Notes under the pieces: model-generated
What the model was told of the DNA's origin: nothing
The model's input: only the letters and a program-made list of their open reading frames with translations
Databases searched by the model: none
Source of the DNA: an uncultured Sphingobacteriales bacterium
GTDB lineage: Bacteria > Bacteroidota > Bacteroidia > Chitinophagales > Chitinophagaceae
DNA: 64,000 bases
Direction of reading: 5' to 3'
NCBI GenBank assembly: GCA_937991535.1
Contig: CALKHN010000041.1
Location: forward strand, 48,448 to 112,447
Made by a program: the position numbers and the translations under genes
Part shown: piece by piece, positions 18,562 to 27,025 of the stretch
Layout of the letters: each line of letters opens with the position of its first letter
Numbering within the stretch: the first letter of the stretch is position 1

Positions 18562-18593
18562 AAAAAAAATGCTGATAAAAAAAATCTAATCAT
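18562..18593 (-). other. Poly-A double tract breaking the M28 signal peptide
   Basis: Two runs of eight A (18562-18569 and 18577-18584) lie between the ATG at 18593 and the peptidase frame. Removing one base from the first run gives MIRFFLSAFFYANILYAQ followed by STPEW, a convincing signal peptide that reads straight into the peptidase. As written, the ATG frame stops after 12 codons. Confidence 0.75.
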
Positions 18594-18634
18594 ATGAAAC
18601 GAGTATGGTCTGTGATGAGCTTTCCGTTTTCACG

Positions 18635-18749
18635 GGGTGTAATCCAAATTGTCGCATTGCTTTGCTTCATGTAAGCAGTGGAGACACTGCCCACGGCGGG
18701 CCGCCCTGGCTGGTGTCTCCACCAGCCAGCGACAATTTAGGATGCACCC
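18635..18749. repeat. 115-bp cruciform element, copy A
   Basis: Outer 21-bp imperfect inverted repeat (18635-18655 with 18729-18749, 17 of 21 matching). Inside are two perfect hairpins: GCAGTG/CACTGC with loop GAGA (18675-18690) and a 10-bp stem CTGGCTGGTG with loop TCTC (18706-18729). The loops are complementary to each other. Its ends match copy B at 27770. It fills most of the gap between the peptidase and the next gene. Confidence 0.75.
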
Positions 18750-18781
18750 TTTTCACGTATGACTATCAAACAACAAATTAT

Positions 18782-19960
18782 TTAATTCAGCTTCGATAAC
18801 GTGTCGCTGAATTGCTGTAAAATATAGATGCGCTTGTTTTCGTAATAATCCGGCATTGTGCTATTCTTACTCCAGTGAATTGGTTTGAAATCGAAATCTG
18901 TAAGTACACGGTAATTTTTATCTGAAAGATGTTCCGGCAATGCATCATTGTATTGAGTAACCAGGTGACCAAACAGGTACATTACTTCATACCCCCGGAA
19001 AGCCATTTCTGAAGGAGTAGAATACGTGAGCCTCGCGTATTTTTGTGAAAAATCAGCGCTCCATGCATGTTCCTCACCCGGATTGAAAAACGTGGAAGAA
19101 TAGATGACAGGTACTGTTTTTAGTTCTGCCGTTTCCAATTCGCGATAACCTTCCCAGGTAGGCATTCCTACCAGTTTAATTTTATAAGTAGCTGCAAGTG
19201 TTCCAACCGCTGTGATCAATTTCTTACTAAAGAGCTCATCAAGGCTACCACAAATAATAACGTTTTCTCTTACCTTATCTAATGAAGTAGCGACATTTTC
19301 CGGGGTAAAAGCCGTATTTAATATATTCGTTTTAATATTAAGCACCTGACCGGATGAAGATGCATTAAGCGACTTAAATACTTCTGTTACCCTGTCGTCT
19401 GCCGCGTTTTGCCTTCGGAACATTACAATATTACTGGTGCCAAGGTTGCGCAAAACATAGTTATAGATAGCCTGTAAATGCGTGTTTAATTTGGAGTTCA
19501 CAATAATTACAAAGGGATTGCCGCTGATGCCACCATCGTTGGGATAAGTTGCCGAAACAAAAGGAATTTGTTTTTCCCTGGCAATGGTAGCAAGGTCTAA
19601 ATATTCACTGCCGCTAACAGCGCCAATAATAAGATCAACATCATTCAATGCACCACTATCTGCAAGCTTATAAACGGAAGTTTTATGCCTGGTATCATGT
19701 ACCTGAACGTCAAGTTCCAGACCTTCTTTATCTAATGAATCTAATGCCAAAGCTGCCCCCTGATAAAAGTCCAAACCCGGATTTATATAGTGTGGAACAG
19801 ATTTACCGAACCTGTAATTCCCTGATGCATCAAAAGCCGAATCAAGATAAAGCGGTGCAAAAAATGCAATACGTGGTATTTTTGCAGCGCTATCCTGGGC
19901 AAAACTGGTGTTTGTGAGAAACAGCAAAAGTGCAAAAAAAAGAAATCCGGCTTTAGTCAT
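18782..19960 (-). CDS. Periplasmic-binding-fold (type 1) protein
   Basis: Secreted protein of the ABC-transporter substrate-binding/leucine-binding fold (Peripla_BP_6-like). Seen: a signal peptide of 21 residues ending SFAQ, an IAFFAPLYLDSAFD start, DVDLIIGAVSGSEYLDLATIAREKQIPFVS (the typical first-lobe crossover) and a second lobe with NIVMFRRQNAADD. 392 aa is normal. No ABC permease is nearby, so a stand-alone sensor or cell-envelope role, as in LpoA-like proteins, is possible. It follows guaA by 25 bases on the same strand, probably as one transcript. Confidence 0.82.
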   Translation of the reverse strand: MTKAGFLFFALLLFLTNTSFAQDSAAKIPRIAFFAPLYLDSAFDASGNYRFGKSVPHYINPGLDFYQGAALALDSLDKEGLELDVQVHDTRHKTSVYKLADSGALNDVDLIIGAVSGSEYLDLATIAREKQIPFVSATYPNDGGISGNPFVIIVNSKLNTHLQAIYNYVLRNLGTSNIVMFRRQNAADDRVTEVFKSLNASSSGQVLNIKTNILNTAFTPENVATSLDKVRENVIICGSLDELFSKKLITAVGTLAATYKIKLVGMPTWEGYRELETAELKTVPVIYSSTFFNPGEEHAWSADFSQKYARLTYSTPSEMAFRGYEVMYLFGHLVTQYNDALPEHLSDKNYRVLTDFDFKPIHWSKNSTMPDYYENKRIYILQQFSDTLSKLN

Positions 19961-19985
19961 ACTTTCAACTTTACCATAAGACGTA

Positions 19986-21524
19986 TCATTCCCACTCTAT
20001 AGTTGCAGGTGGTTTGCTGCTGATATCATATACCACACGATTGATACCTCTTACATTGTTAATGATCTCATTAGAGATGTGAGCGAGAAATTCGTAAGGC
20101 AGATGCGCCCAGTCTGCTGTCATACCATCTACGGAAGTAACAGCCCTTAATGCGATCGTGTACTCATAGGTTCTTTCATCGCCCATTACGCCCACGCTTT
20201 TCACAGGAAGCAAAATAGCTCCAGCCTGCCATACCTTATCATACAAATCAAAAGATTGCAAAGCTTTAACATATAAAGCGTCTGCTTCCTGCAGCAGCAG
20301 AACTTTTTCTTCTGTTATTTCTCCCAGTATCCGTATGGCCAAGCCGGGTCCCGGAAAAGGATGACGGGAAAGCATAGCCGAAGGCAGCCCCAATTCTAGA
20401 CCAACCTTTCTTACTTCATCTTTAAACAAATAACGCAATGGTTCTACCAGCTCAAGGTGCATTTTTTCGGGTAACCCGCCTACATTATGGTGCGACTTAA
20501 TGGTAACGGAAGGGCCATGTACAGATACACTTTCAATCACATCCGGATAAATCGTTCCTTGTCCAAGCAAACCTATACCTTCAATTTTATGCGCCTCTTC
20601 ATCAAATATTTCAATAAAGGTGTTACCTATGATCTTTCTCTTTTCTTCAGGATCTGTTTTTCCTGCAAGTCTTGTATAAAAATGTTCACGGGCATCTACT
20701 CCTTTAACATTCAGTCCAACTTCGCTATAAGTTTTTAATACCTGTTCAAATTCTCCTTTTCTTAATACACCATTGTCCACAAAAATGCCAAACAACCTGT
20801 CGCCAATGGCCTTATGGATCAATGTGGCGGCAACCGTTGAGTCCACCCCTCCGCTCAATGCCATGATCACTTTACGTTCCCCTATCTGCTTTTTAAGTGT
20901 GGCAACGGTGTCACTTACAAAATGCGCCGGCGTCCAGTCCTGCCTGCAACCGCATATTTCCACTAAAAAATTGAGGATTAATTTTTTTCCATGAGTAGAA
21001 TGATATACTTCGGGATGAAACTGAAGCCCGTATATAACATTCCTGTCGTTACTGCCATTTTTTTTGAAAGCCGCTACCGGTATGGTATCTGTTGTAGCCA
21101 GCAGTTCGAAGCGGGCAGGTGTTTCTAATATGGAATCGCCATGGCTCATCCATACCTGCGATTCCACGGGTACATCCTTCCACAGCACATCATCCTGTTT
21201 AACCTTTAACAGGGCGCGTCCGTACTCCCGCTTTTCCGACTTTTCAACTTTGCCGCCAAATATTTTGGCGGTAAGTTGCGCACCATAGCAAATACCGAGT
21301 ACCGGCACTTTTTTACTGATGGCTTCTATATCTACTAATGGCGCGTTGCTGTCGTTCACCGAAAAAGGAGAGCCTGATAAAATAACAGCCTTTAATCCGG
21401 GTGTGTAGCTGACAGGCTTGTTAAAGGGGGTAATTTCACAATATACGCTGGCTTCACGTACAGCCCGGGCTATAAGCTGGGTATACTGGGAGCCGAAATC
21501 AAGAATAATTATCTTTTCTGTCAT
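19986..21524 (-). CDS. guaA: GMP synthase (glutamine-hydrolysing)
   Basis: Converts XMP to GMP using glutamine and ATP. Seen: an N-terminal class I amidotransferase domain with the catalytic Cys in LGICYGAQLT (about residue 79) and the His/Glu pair in LQFHPEVYHS (about 169), then the ATP-pyrophosphatase loop ALSGGVDSTVAA near 221 and the dimerisation domain ending KPPATIEWE. The 512-aa length is standard. A -7-like box lies 7 bases upstream of the ATG, so the leader is very short or absent. Confidence 0.97.
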   Translation of the reverse strand: MTEKIIILDFGSQYTQLIARAVREASVYCEITPFNKPVSYTPGLKAVILSGSPFSVNDSNAPLVDIEAISKKVPVLGICYGAQLTAKIFGGKVEKSEKREYGRALLKVKQDDVLWKDVPVESQVWMSHGDSILETPARFELLATTDTIPVAAFKKNGSNDRNVIYGLQFHPEVYHSTHGKKLILNFLVEICGCRQDWTPAHFVSDTVATLKKQIGERKVIMALSGGVDSTVAATLIHKAIGDRLFGIFVDNGVLRKGEFEQVLKTYSEVGLNVKGVDAREHFYTRLAGKTDPEEKRKIIGNTFIEIFDEEAHKIEGIGLLGQGTIYPDVIESVSVHGPSVTIKSHHNVGGLPEKMHLELVEPLRYLFKDEVRKVGLELGLPSAMLSRHPFPGPGLAIRILGEITEEKVLLLQEADALYVKALQSFDLYDKVWQAGAILLPVKSVGVMGDERTYEYTIALRAVTSVDGMTADWAHLPYEFLAHISNEIINNVRGINRVVYDISSKPPATIEWE

Positions 21525-21531
21525 TTGGGTG

Positions 21532-21539
21532 CGAAGGTA
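21532..21539 (-). promoter_or_regulatory. Candidate -7 box of guaA
   Basis: On the minus strand this reads TACCTTCG (7 of 8 to TAnnTTTG), ending 7 bases before the ATG. No clear -33 element. Confidence 0.35.
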
Positions 21540-21570
21540 ATGAAATGCGGTTATACGAAGCGCCGCTATA

Positions 21571-21689
21571 CGAAGTCTGAAGACTTCGTATTACTTATGT
21601 TCTCCCGGGACTGTGTCCCGTAAAACCAACCTGACAAAAGGAGATTTAAATCTCCGGAGAACATACGAGGTGCGAAGTCTGAAGACTTC
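21571..21689. repeat. Palindromic repeat, copy D (intact)
   Basis: Four hairpins in a row. CGAAGTCT/AGACTTCG lies at 21571-21588. A central stem ATGTTCTCC/GGAGAACAT (21597-21605 with 21656-21664) encloses CGGGAC/GTCCCG (21606-21620) and GGAGATTT/AAATCTCC (21640-21655). A last hairpin GAAGTCTG/AGACTTC lies at 21674-21689. A degenerate direct copy is at 22495. Confidence 0.75.
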
Positions 21690-21777
21690 ACGCAGCGAGA
21701 GCGGCTTCACACAGCAAAACGGAGGAGCTAAAAAATATCCAGGGAAGATGGGGAGAAAGATAAATTATATATATATT

Positions 21778-21791
21778 GTAATAATTATTAC
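21778..21791. promoter_or_regulatory. Palindromic operator candidate
   Basis: Perfect 14-bp palindrome GTAATAATTATTAC, with a partial repeat (TTTGTAATAA) at 21798-21807, just upstream of the HTH gene. A natural binding site for its own product (autorepression). Confidence 0.5.
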
Positions 21792-21841
21792 GAATTATTT
21801 GTAATAAAAATTGCTATATTTACATTTTAAAACTCTAACGC

Positions 21842-22132
21842 ATGACGAACATTATTGATAAATATAAAATACTTCTCCATGCGGTTCCCAGGCTTATCGA
21901 AGTATCGGGATATAAGAATGAGTATATAGCACAGAAATTAGACATGACGCCTACTCATTTTTCGGCAAAAAAATCGAAAGGTAACTGGAGTATTGATGAA
22001 GTGGAGAAAATATTAAAAACCATTTCAAATGAAGATGTTGAAGATTTTTTAGACGACATGGTCTTTGAAAAATGCTTCCCCGGAAAGCTTATAGATTCAA
22101 AACAGTTTGAAAAAAAGATGGGATGGAAATAA
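21842..22132 (+). CDS. HTH (XRE-like) protein, candidate antitoxin
   Basis: 96-aa protein. The central segment (residues 18-45, LIEVSGYKNEYIAQKLDM followed by TPTHFSAK) has the helix-turn-helix pattern of XRE/Cro proteins; the C-terminal half is acidic and helical (EDVEDFLDDM). Its stop overlaps the next start as TAATG, so the pair is translationally coupled. A palindromic operator lies upstream, and palindromic repeat copies flank the pair on both sides. Antitoxin is inferred from size, order and coupling, not from a recognised family. Confidence 0.65.
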   Translation: MTNIIDKYKILLHAVPRLIEVSGYKNEYIAQKLDMTPTHFSAKKSKGNWSIDEVEKILKTISNEDVEDFLDDMVFEKCFPGKLIDSKQFEKKMGWK

Positions 22133-22374
22133 TGCTGGAAGAACGGTTTATAGAAGAACTTTTGTTTTGCCCAAAAGGATTTCAGCAGGACTTCAGAAAA
22201 ATATACCAGCAACTCAAAACTGTTGATGATCCTTTAGAAGTAAAAGGTATCAGGAAGTATAAGCCTGGCAGGTACAAAATCTATATTTGGAAAAGCAGAA
22301 TATCATTGAAAGTCAAAGGATCCCAGGGCTATATTGGTATGTTCCTCTACAATGAGTTTTATACGCATGAGTAG
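22132..22374 (+). CDS. Small basic protein, candidate RelE/HigB-like toxin
   Basis: 80 aa from the ATG that overlaps the upstream stop (an ATG 9 bases earlier is also in frame). Pattern: an N-terminal helix (RFIEELLFCPKGFQQDFRKI), then strand-rich basic sequence with KGIRKYKPGRYKIYIWKSR and a last strand MFLYNEFYTH. The size, the helix then beta-sheet order and the basic PGRYKIY stretch recall RelE-superfamily RNases, but I cannot match a family with confidence. Function as a toxin is inferred from the linked HTH gene. Confidence 0.6.
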   Translation: MLEERFIEELLFCPKGFQQDFRKIYQQLKTVDDPLEVKGIRKYKPGRYKIYIWKSRISLKVKGSQGYIGMFLYNEFYTHE

Positions 22375-22494
22375 GACAAGATGGATTTAAGGCAACGTTT
22401 AAATTTCATGATCTTACGACCACTGTTTGTGAAGCGGTATCCTAAGAGGATGCTCAGTTTTCTATACCAGCTTCATTTCCCAAAATGCGGCTGT

Positions 22495-22612
22495 ACGAAC
22501 TCTCCAGACTTCGTATCATTATGTTCTCCCGTGACTCCGTCCCGTAAAACTAACCTGATAAAAGGAGATTTAAATCTCCGAAGAACATAGGAAGTACGAA
22601 GTCAGGAGACTG
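22495..22612. repeat. Palindromic repeat, copy E (degenerate)
   Basis: Direct-orientation copy of the 21571 repeat. The inner hairpin GGAGATTT/AAATCTCC (22564-22579), ATGTTCTCC and AAGAACAT are conserved; the outer hairpins carry mismatches. Together the copies bracket the HTH/toxin-like gene pair. Confidence 0.7.
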
Positions 22613-22637
22613 CTCAGAGCGTACAGAGCGGCGGTAA

Positions 22638-22668
22638 GGGTTTCCAACCTTTGTAAGGTTGGAAACCC
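22638..22668. terminator. Strong hairpin beyond uvrA
   Basis: Perfect 14-bp stem GGGTTTCCAACCTT with a TGT loop, 2 bases past the uvrA stop codon. No T-run follows on the minus strand, so it may be a repeat that protects the 3' end rather than an intrinsic terminator. Confidence 0.55.
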
Positions 22669-22670
22669 TC

Positions 22671-25511
22671 CTACAAAAACTTTCCCGTATAGCTCTCCTT
22701 TACCTTTTTCAGATCTTGCGGCACGCCTGCAAAAACAACGTTACCACCTTCATCGCCTGCTTCAGGCCCCAGATCTATAACCCAGTCGGCATTCTTGATC
22801 ACATCGGTATTGTGCTCAATCACCCAAATGGAATGGCCCTGGTTTATTAATGCGTTAAAAGAAGTGAGCAACTTATTAATGTCGTAAAAATGCAATCCGG
22901 TGGTGGGCTCGTCAAAAATAAATAAAATATGTCCCTGCCCGGCCTTACTCTTCCCAAGAAAAGAAGCAAGCTTCACTCTCTGAGCCTCTCCCCCCGATAG
23001 GGTATCGCTGGATTGGCCGAGTTTTATATATCCCAGGCCCACATCTGCCAGGGGCTTTAATTTGGTGAAGATGTCTTTTTCGTCTTTGAAAAATTGTAAA
23101 GCTTCGTCAACACTCATCTCCAGCACGTTAAAAATATTCTTATCCTTATAGGTTACTTCCAGCACTTCTTCCTTAAATCGTTTGCCATTACAAACTTCAC
23201 AGGTAAGATGCACATCGGCAAGGAATTGCATTTCCACTATCTGCTCTCCTTCACCTTTACAGGCATCGCAACGCCCTCCTTCCACATTAAAAGAAAAATG
23301 CTTTGGCTGAAAACCATTTATTTTACTTAGTGGCTGTTTGGCGTACAGATCCCTTATTTCATCGTAGGCTTTGATATAAGTAACAGGATTGCTGCGCGAT
23401 GATTTACCAATAGGATTCTGATCTACGAGTTCTACCTGGCTAATGCCATCAACATCCCCGCTTATGGTTTTATGCAAACCTACTTTGTCCACAAACTCTC
23501 CTTTTAATTTTTTTAAAGCCGGGTATACGATCTGCTTTATCAAAGTGGTTTTTCCGCTGCCGCTCACCCCGCTTATCACACATAAAACATTAAGCGGTAA
23601 TTCAACCGTAATATTGTTAAGATTGTTCTGACGGGCGCCTTCTACTACCAGGGAACGCTTCCATTTGCGCGCAGCGCCCGGCGCTTCAATTTTTAATTCC
23701 CCTTTCAAATATTTACCGGTAAGACTTTTTGTATTACTGATTAAATCATCATAATCACCTTCCGCAATTACTTCGCCGCCCATGTGGCTTGCTAAGGGAC
23801 CCATGTCAATAATATGATCTGCTTCCCGCATCATCATTTCATCGTGCTCCACCACCACCACCGTATTGCCCAAATCCCTCAATTCTTTCAATACTTTTAT
23901 CAACCGGGCAGTGTCTCTCGAATGAAGCCCGATAGAAGGTTCATCCAGGATATATAAAGAATTGGTAAGGTTACTGCCCAGGCTCCTGGTTAGCTGAATG
24001 CGCTGACTTTCTCCGCCGCTCAGGCTATTGGCCAGCCGGTTAAGGCTCAAATAGCCCAGCCCTACATCAAGCAATACCTGTAATCTTTGCCTGATTTCAA
24101 TAAGCACACGCTTGGCCACCTGTTTATCATAATCGCTCAGCCAAAGTTCATCGAACCACTTTTTCAGGTCTTTTACCTGCAATTCGCACAGCTCTCCTAT
24201 ATGCTTTTGACCAACTTTTACATACAGGGCTTCTTTACGCAACCGGTAGCCTTTACATTCGGGGCAAATCGTTCTTCCACGATAGCGGGATAACAACACG
24301 CGGTACTGCACCTTATATAAATTCTGCTCTACCTCTTTAAAAAAATCGTTAATGCCGTTCACATAAGCGTTTCCATTCCATAATTCATCGTATTGTTGTT
24401 TGGAAAGATCAATAACAGGTCTATGTACAGGAAAATTAAAATGTTTGGCCCCCCGGATAAATTCATCTTTCCAGCGGCTGAGTTTCTCTCCCTTCCATGG
24501 TGCTACAGCACCTTCGTATACGCTTAAACGGGGATCTGGTATTACAAGGTCGGCATCAATGCCCAGCACCAAAGAAAAGCCTTCGCATACAGGGCAAGCG
24601 CCGTACGGGTTATTAAATGAAAAAAGATTCGGAACGGGCTCCTCGAACTTAATGCCATCTTTTTCAAACCTGCTGGAATATTGCAGGCTTTTTGTACCAT
24701 TTACTTCTACAACCATTTCTCCTTCGCCCTCAAAGAAGGCTGTGCCAACCGAATCGGACAACCGGTGTATATCATCTTCATCAAATTTCTTTGCTACTAT
24801 ACGGTCAATCAATATATAAATAACGGTTGACGACTGCTTATTGGTGAATTTCTTTTTTAATTCGGCGTCCTTTTGTTCAAGCACATCCTCGATACGTAAT
24901 ATTTCGCCGGGAGAAGATTCATCAACGGTATACAATCTTGAAAATCCCTTTTGCAGCAGAATATTTAGTTCCTCCCTGATATTTCTCTTGCCCTGCAGCC
25001 TGAACGGTGAAAGGATCAATATCTTATCACCCGCTTTTTGCGCTCCAATACCTTCCACCACATCCTTTACATCGTCTTTCTTCACTTCTTCGCCGCTAAC
25101 CGGCGAGATGGTTTTGCCAATACGGGCGTATAACAAACGCAGGTAGTCGTACACTTCAGTCATACTGCCTACCGTAGACCGCGGGGTACGGGTAATCACT
25201 TTTTGTTCGATTGCGATGGCAGGGCATAGGCCTTTAATAAAATCCACATCGGGCTTATTCATCCTGTTCAGAAACTGGCGGGCGTATGCGCTAAGGCTTT
25301 CCGCATAGCGACGTTGGCCTTCGGCAAACAATGTATCAATAGTAAGAGAAGATTTGCCTGAGCCGGATACACCTGTTACCACAACGAGCTTATTGCGTGG
25401 AATTTCAACCGTTATATTTTTTAAGTTATGTACTCTTGCGCCTTTTATTAAAATGTTGTTATTGCTATGCAGCGCCAATTGCTTTTTCTTTTTACCAGAT
25501 GTTGCTATCAT
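22671..25511 (-). CDS. uvrA: Excinuclease ABC subunit A
   Basis: Damage-recognition ATPase of nucleotide excision repair; works with UvrB and UvrC. Seen: first Walker A GVSGSGKSSL (about residue 49), a zinc-finger CxxC set (CPVCEGF near 308, CPECKGY near 415), signature SGGESQRIQL, second Walker A GVSGSGKTTL (about 645), a second zinc module CDACKGEGEQ...CEVCNGK, a second signature SGGEAQRVKL and Walker B ILFIFDEPTTGLH. The 946-aa length is full size. It is divergent from the sigma factor gene. Confidence 0.98.
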   Translation of the reverse strand: MIATSGKKKKQLALHSNNNILIKGARVHNLKNITVEIPRNKLVVVTGVSGSGKSSLTIDTLFAEGQRRYAESLSAYARQFLNRMNKPDVDFIKGLCPAIAIEQKVITRTPRSTVGSMTEVYDYLRLLYARIGKTISPVSGEEVKKDDVKDVVEGIGAQKAGDKILILSPFRLQGKRNIREELNILLQKGFSRLYTVDESSPGEILRIEDVLEQKDAELKKKFTNKQSSTVIYILIDRIVAKKFDEDDIHRLSDSVGTAFFEGEGEMVVEVNGTKSLQYSSRFEKDGIKFEEPVPNLFSFNNPYGACPVCEGFSLVLGIDADLVIPDPRLSVYEGAVAPWKGEKLSRWKDEFIRGAKHFNFPVHRPVIDLSKQQYDELWNGNAYVNGINDFFKEVEQNLYKVQYRVLLSRYRGRTICPECKGYRLRKEALYVKVGQKHIGELCELQVKDLKKWFDELWLSDYDKQVAKRVLIEIRQRLQVLLDVGLGYLSLNRLANSLSGGESQRIQLTRSLGSNLTNSLYILDEPSIGLHSRDTARLIKVLKELRDLGNTVVVVEHDEMMMREADHIIDMGPLASHMGGEVIAEGDYDDLISNTKSLTGKYLKGELKIEAPGAARKWKRSLVVEGARQNNLNNITVELPLNVLCVISGVSGSGKTTLIKQIVYPALKKLKGEFVDKVGLHKTISGDVDGISQVELVDQNPIGKSSRSNPVTYIKAYDEIRDLYAKQPLSKINGFQPKHFSFNVEGGRCDACKGEGEQIVEMQFLADVHLTCEVCNGKRFKEEVLEVTYKDKNIFNVLEMSVDEALQFFKDEKDIFTKLKPLADVGLGYIKLGQSSDTLSGGEAQRVKLASFLGKSKAGQGHILFIFDEPTTGLHFYDINKLLTSFNALINQGHSIWVIEHNTDVIKNADWVIDLGPEAGDEGGNVVFAGVPQDLKKVKESYTGKFL

Positions 25512-25762
25512 AAAAGTTGTTCAAAATTAATACTAAATTGTTTAGCCTGATCAAGGGTGTATAAATAAGCCGTCATTTAAGAAATGGTATTATTGCTTTA
25601 GCATTCAGGTATTTAATATTATGCGGCTTATCGAAGATTTTCAAATGTTAATCGAAATTTATTTAATGAAAGTTTGGTTATATAAAAAAAAGCAATATTT
25701 TAGCAGTCCCAATATCGTACGAAAGAAACTAGAATTTAAAACATTACCGCCTATTTGGTATT

Positions 25763-25828
25763 AACTTCTACTTCTTTATTATGCTATTGGGGATATCAAA
25801 ATCCCAACCATTAAAAACCGTAGAAGTT
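25763..25828 (+). promoter_or_regulatory. Structured leader of the sigma factor gene
   Basis: AACTTCTAC at 25763-25771 pairs perfectly with GTAGAAGTT at 25820-25828, which ends one base before the ATG. Inside is a second stem TTGGG/CCCAA. In the RNA this would close a two-tier structure right against the start codon. I do not recognise a known riboswitch. Confidence 0.45.
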
Positions 25829-25829
25829 T

Positions 25830-26411
25830 ATGAAATCCCTAACCAATCTGCCTGACCAGCAATTGATCCACCTTTTTATGGGTGGAGACGCGTCTGCTCT
25901 CGAGATCCTCATTGTTCGCCACAAAGACAAGATCTACACTTCCATTTTTCTTCTGGTAAAAGACAAGTACCTGGCTGAAGACATTTTTCAGGATGTGTTT
26001 ATCAGGGTTATTGACACCATTCGCAGTGGCCGCTACACAGAAGAAGGAAAATTTCTGCCCTGGGCTATGCGTATTGCCCACAACCTTTGCGTAGATCATT
26101 TCCGTAAGGTAAAACGCACGCCTGCTATTAAAACAGGTGATGATCGCGACATTTTTGAAGTGATCAATTTTTCGGAGGATGGAGTAGACCGCCGGATGAT
26201 GCAGCGCCAAAGTCATGACCGCGTTCGCGAAATGCTTGATCGTTTGCCTGAAGATCAACGCGAAGTGATCATTTTAAGACATTACGCTGAATTAAGCTTT
26301 AAAGAAATTGCTACGTTAACCGATTGCAGTATCAATACCGCTTTGGGACGTATGCGTTATGGTTTAATCAACCTGCGCAAAATGATGCAGGAAAAACAAA
26401 TTGCATTGTAA
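25830..26411 (+). CDS. RNA polymerase sigma factor, sigma-70/ECF family
   Basis: Directs RNA polymerase to a subset of promoters. Seen: region 2 with KDKIYTSIFLLVKDKYLAED then IFQDVFIRV and the DNA-melting stretch FLPWAMRIAHNLCVDHFRK (residues 25-95), and region 4 with LPEDQREVIILRHYAELSFKEIA then a helix-turn-helix NTALGRMRYGL (about 138-185). 193 aa is typical. No anti-sigma factor follows; the next gene is convergent. A folded leader precedes the ATG, hinting at translational control. Confidence 0.94.
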   Translation: MKSLTNLPDQQLIHLFMGGDASALEILIVRHKDKIYTSIFLLVKDKYLAEDIFQDVFIRVIDTIRSGRYTEEGKFLPWAMRIAHNLCVDHFRKVKRTPAIKTGDDRDIFEVINFSEDGVDRRMMQRQSHDRVREMLDRLPEDQREVIILRHYAELSFKEIATLTDCSINTALGRMRYGLINLRKMMQEKQIAL

Positions 26412-26430
26412 CACACATCTACTCAAATGA

Positions 26431-26462
26431 AAAGGGGTTGTATATTTTTATACAGCCCCTTT
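26431..26462. terminator. Bidirectional terminator after the sigma factor
   Basis: 14-bp stem AAAGGGGTTGTATA with its complement (one G-U pair) around a TTTT loop, between convergent genes. Confidence 0.75.
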
Positions 26463-26493
26463 CTGTTTCCCTGATCCTTTACCCTTAGTATTT

Positions 26494-26955
26494 TTATCCC
26501 CCTATATTTACTTTAAACGAAACTTCTGCAGGCGGCAAACATTCCTTATCATCACACACCATAAATTCTACGGAACCACCTACATTCGTTTTGATCTTCT
26601 TCTTTAATTTCACCAGTTGTACAAACTCTACCTTTTTTTCATAATAATTTACATCACCTCCCCACACTTCTTCATGTTTTCTTACCATTTTACCTACTTC
26701 TTTAACCTTACCATTTAAATCTATCAATGGATTACGCGTAAAAGTAAATGCGGTTGCTACCGGACCTTCAACACCAACATTTTGAGCGTATATATGGTAT
26801 TTACCGTTTATGTTGGCCGTAAAACGGATTTCATAAGTATCGGCAGTAACCTTTTTAGACGAAAAATCCCAGTTTACCATCCTGGCAGACCCGCTTTGCG
26901 CAAAAAGGATATTTGCAGAAAATATAAGAGCTATAAATGGAAAGATTCTTTTCAT
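26494..26955 (-). CDS. Secreted DsbD N-terminal-domain (DsbDalpha) protein
   Basis: Stand-alone version of the periplasmic alpha domain of thiol:disulfide interchange protein DsbD. Seen: a signal peptide of about 19 residues ending LFAQ, an immunoglobulin-like beta fold, and the paired cysteines of the domain as MVCDDKECLPP (about residue 133), which in DsbD exchange electrons with client thioredoxins. There is no membrane or thioredoxin domain, so it must receive electrons from another protein, encoded elsewhere. It is monocistronic and convergent with the sigma factor gene. Confidence 0.85.
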   Translation of the reverse strand: MKRIFPFIALIFSANILFAQSGSARMVNWDFSSKKVTADTYEIRFTANINGKYHIYAQNVGVEGPVATAFTFTRNPLIDLNGKVKEVGKMVRKHEEVWGGDVNYYEKKVEFVQLVKLKKKIKTNVGGSVEFMVCDDKECLPPAEVSFKVNIGG

Positions 26956-27025
26956 AATGCTTATGCTTTAAACGCAGGTACGCGGCAAATTTCATATAAA
27001 AAGACTTAAATATTTGTCAAAACTA

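Noticed and set aside
18635..18749. Possible CRISPR-like array from repeated palindromes
   Set aside because: Only one unit per site, no regular spacers and no cas genes; better described as a cruciform repeat.
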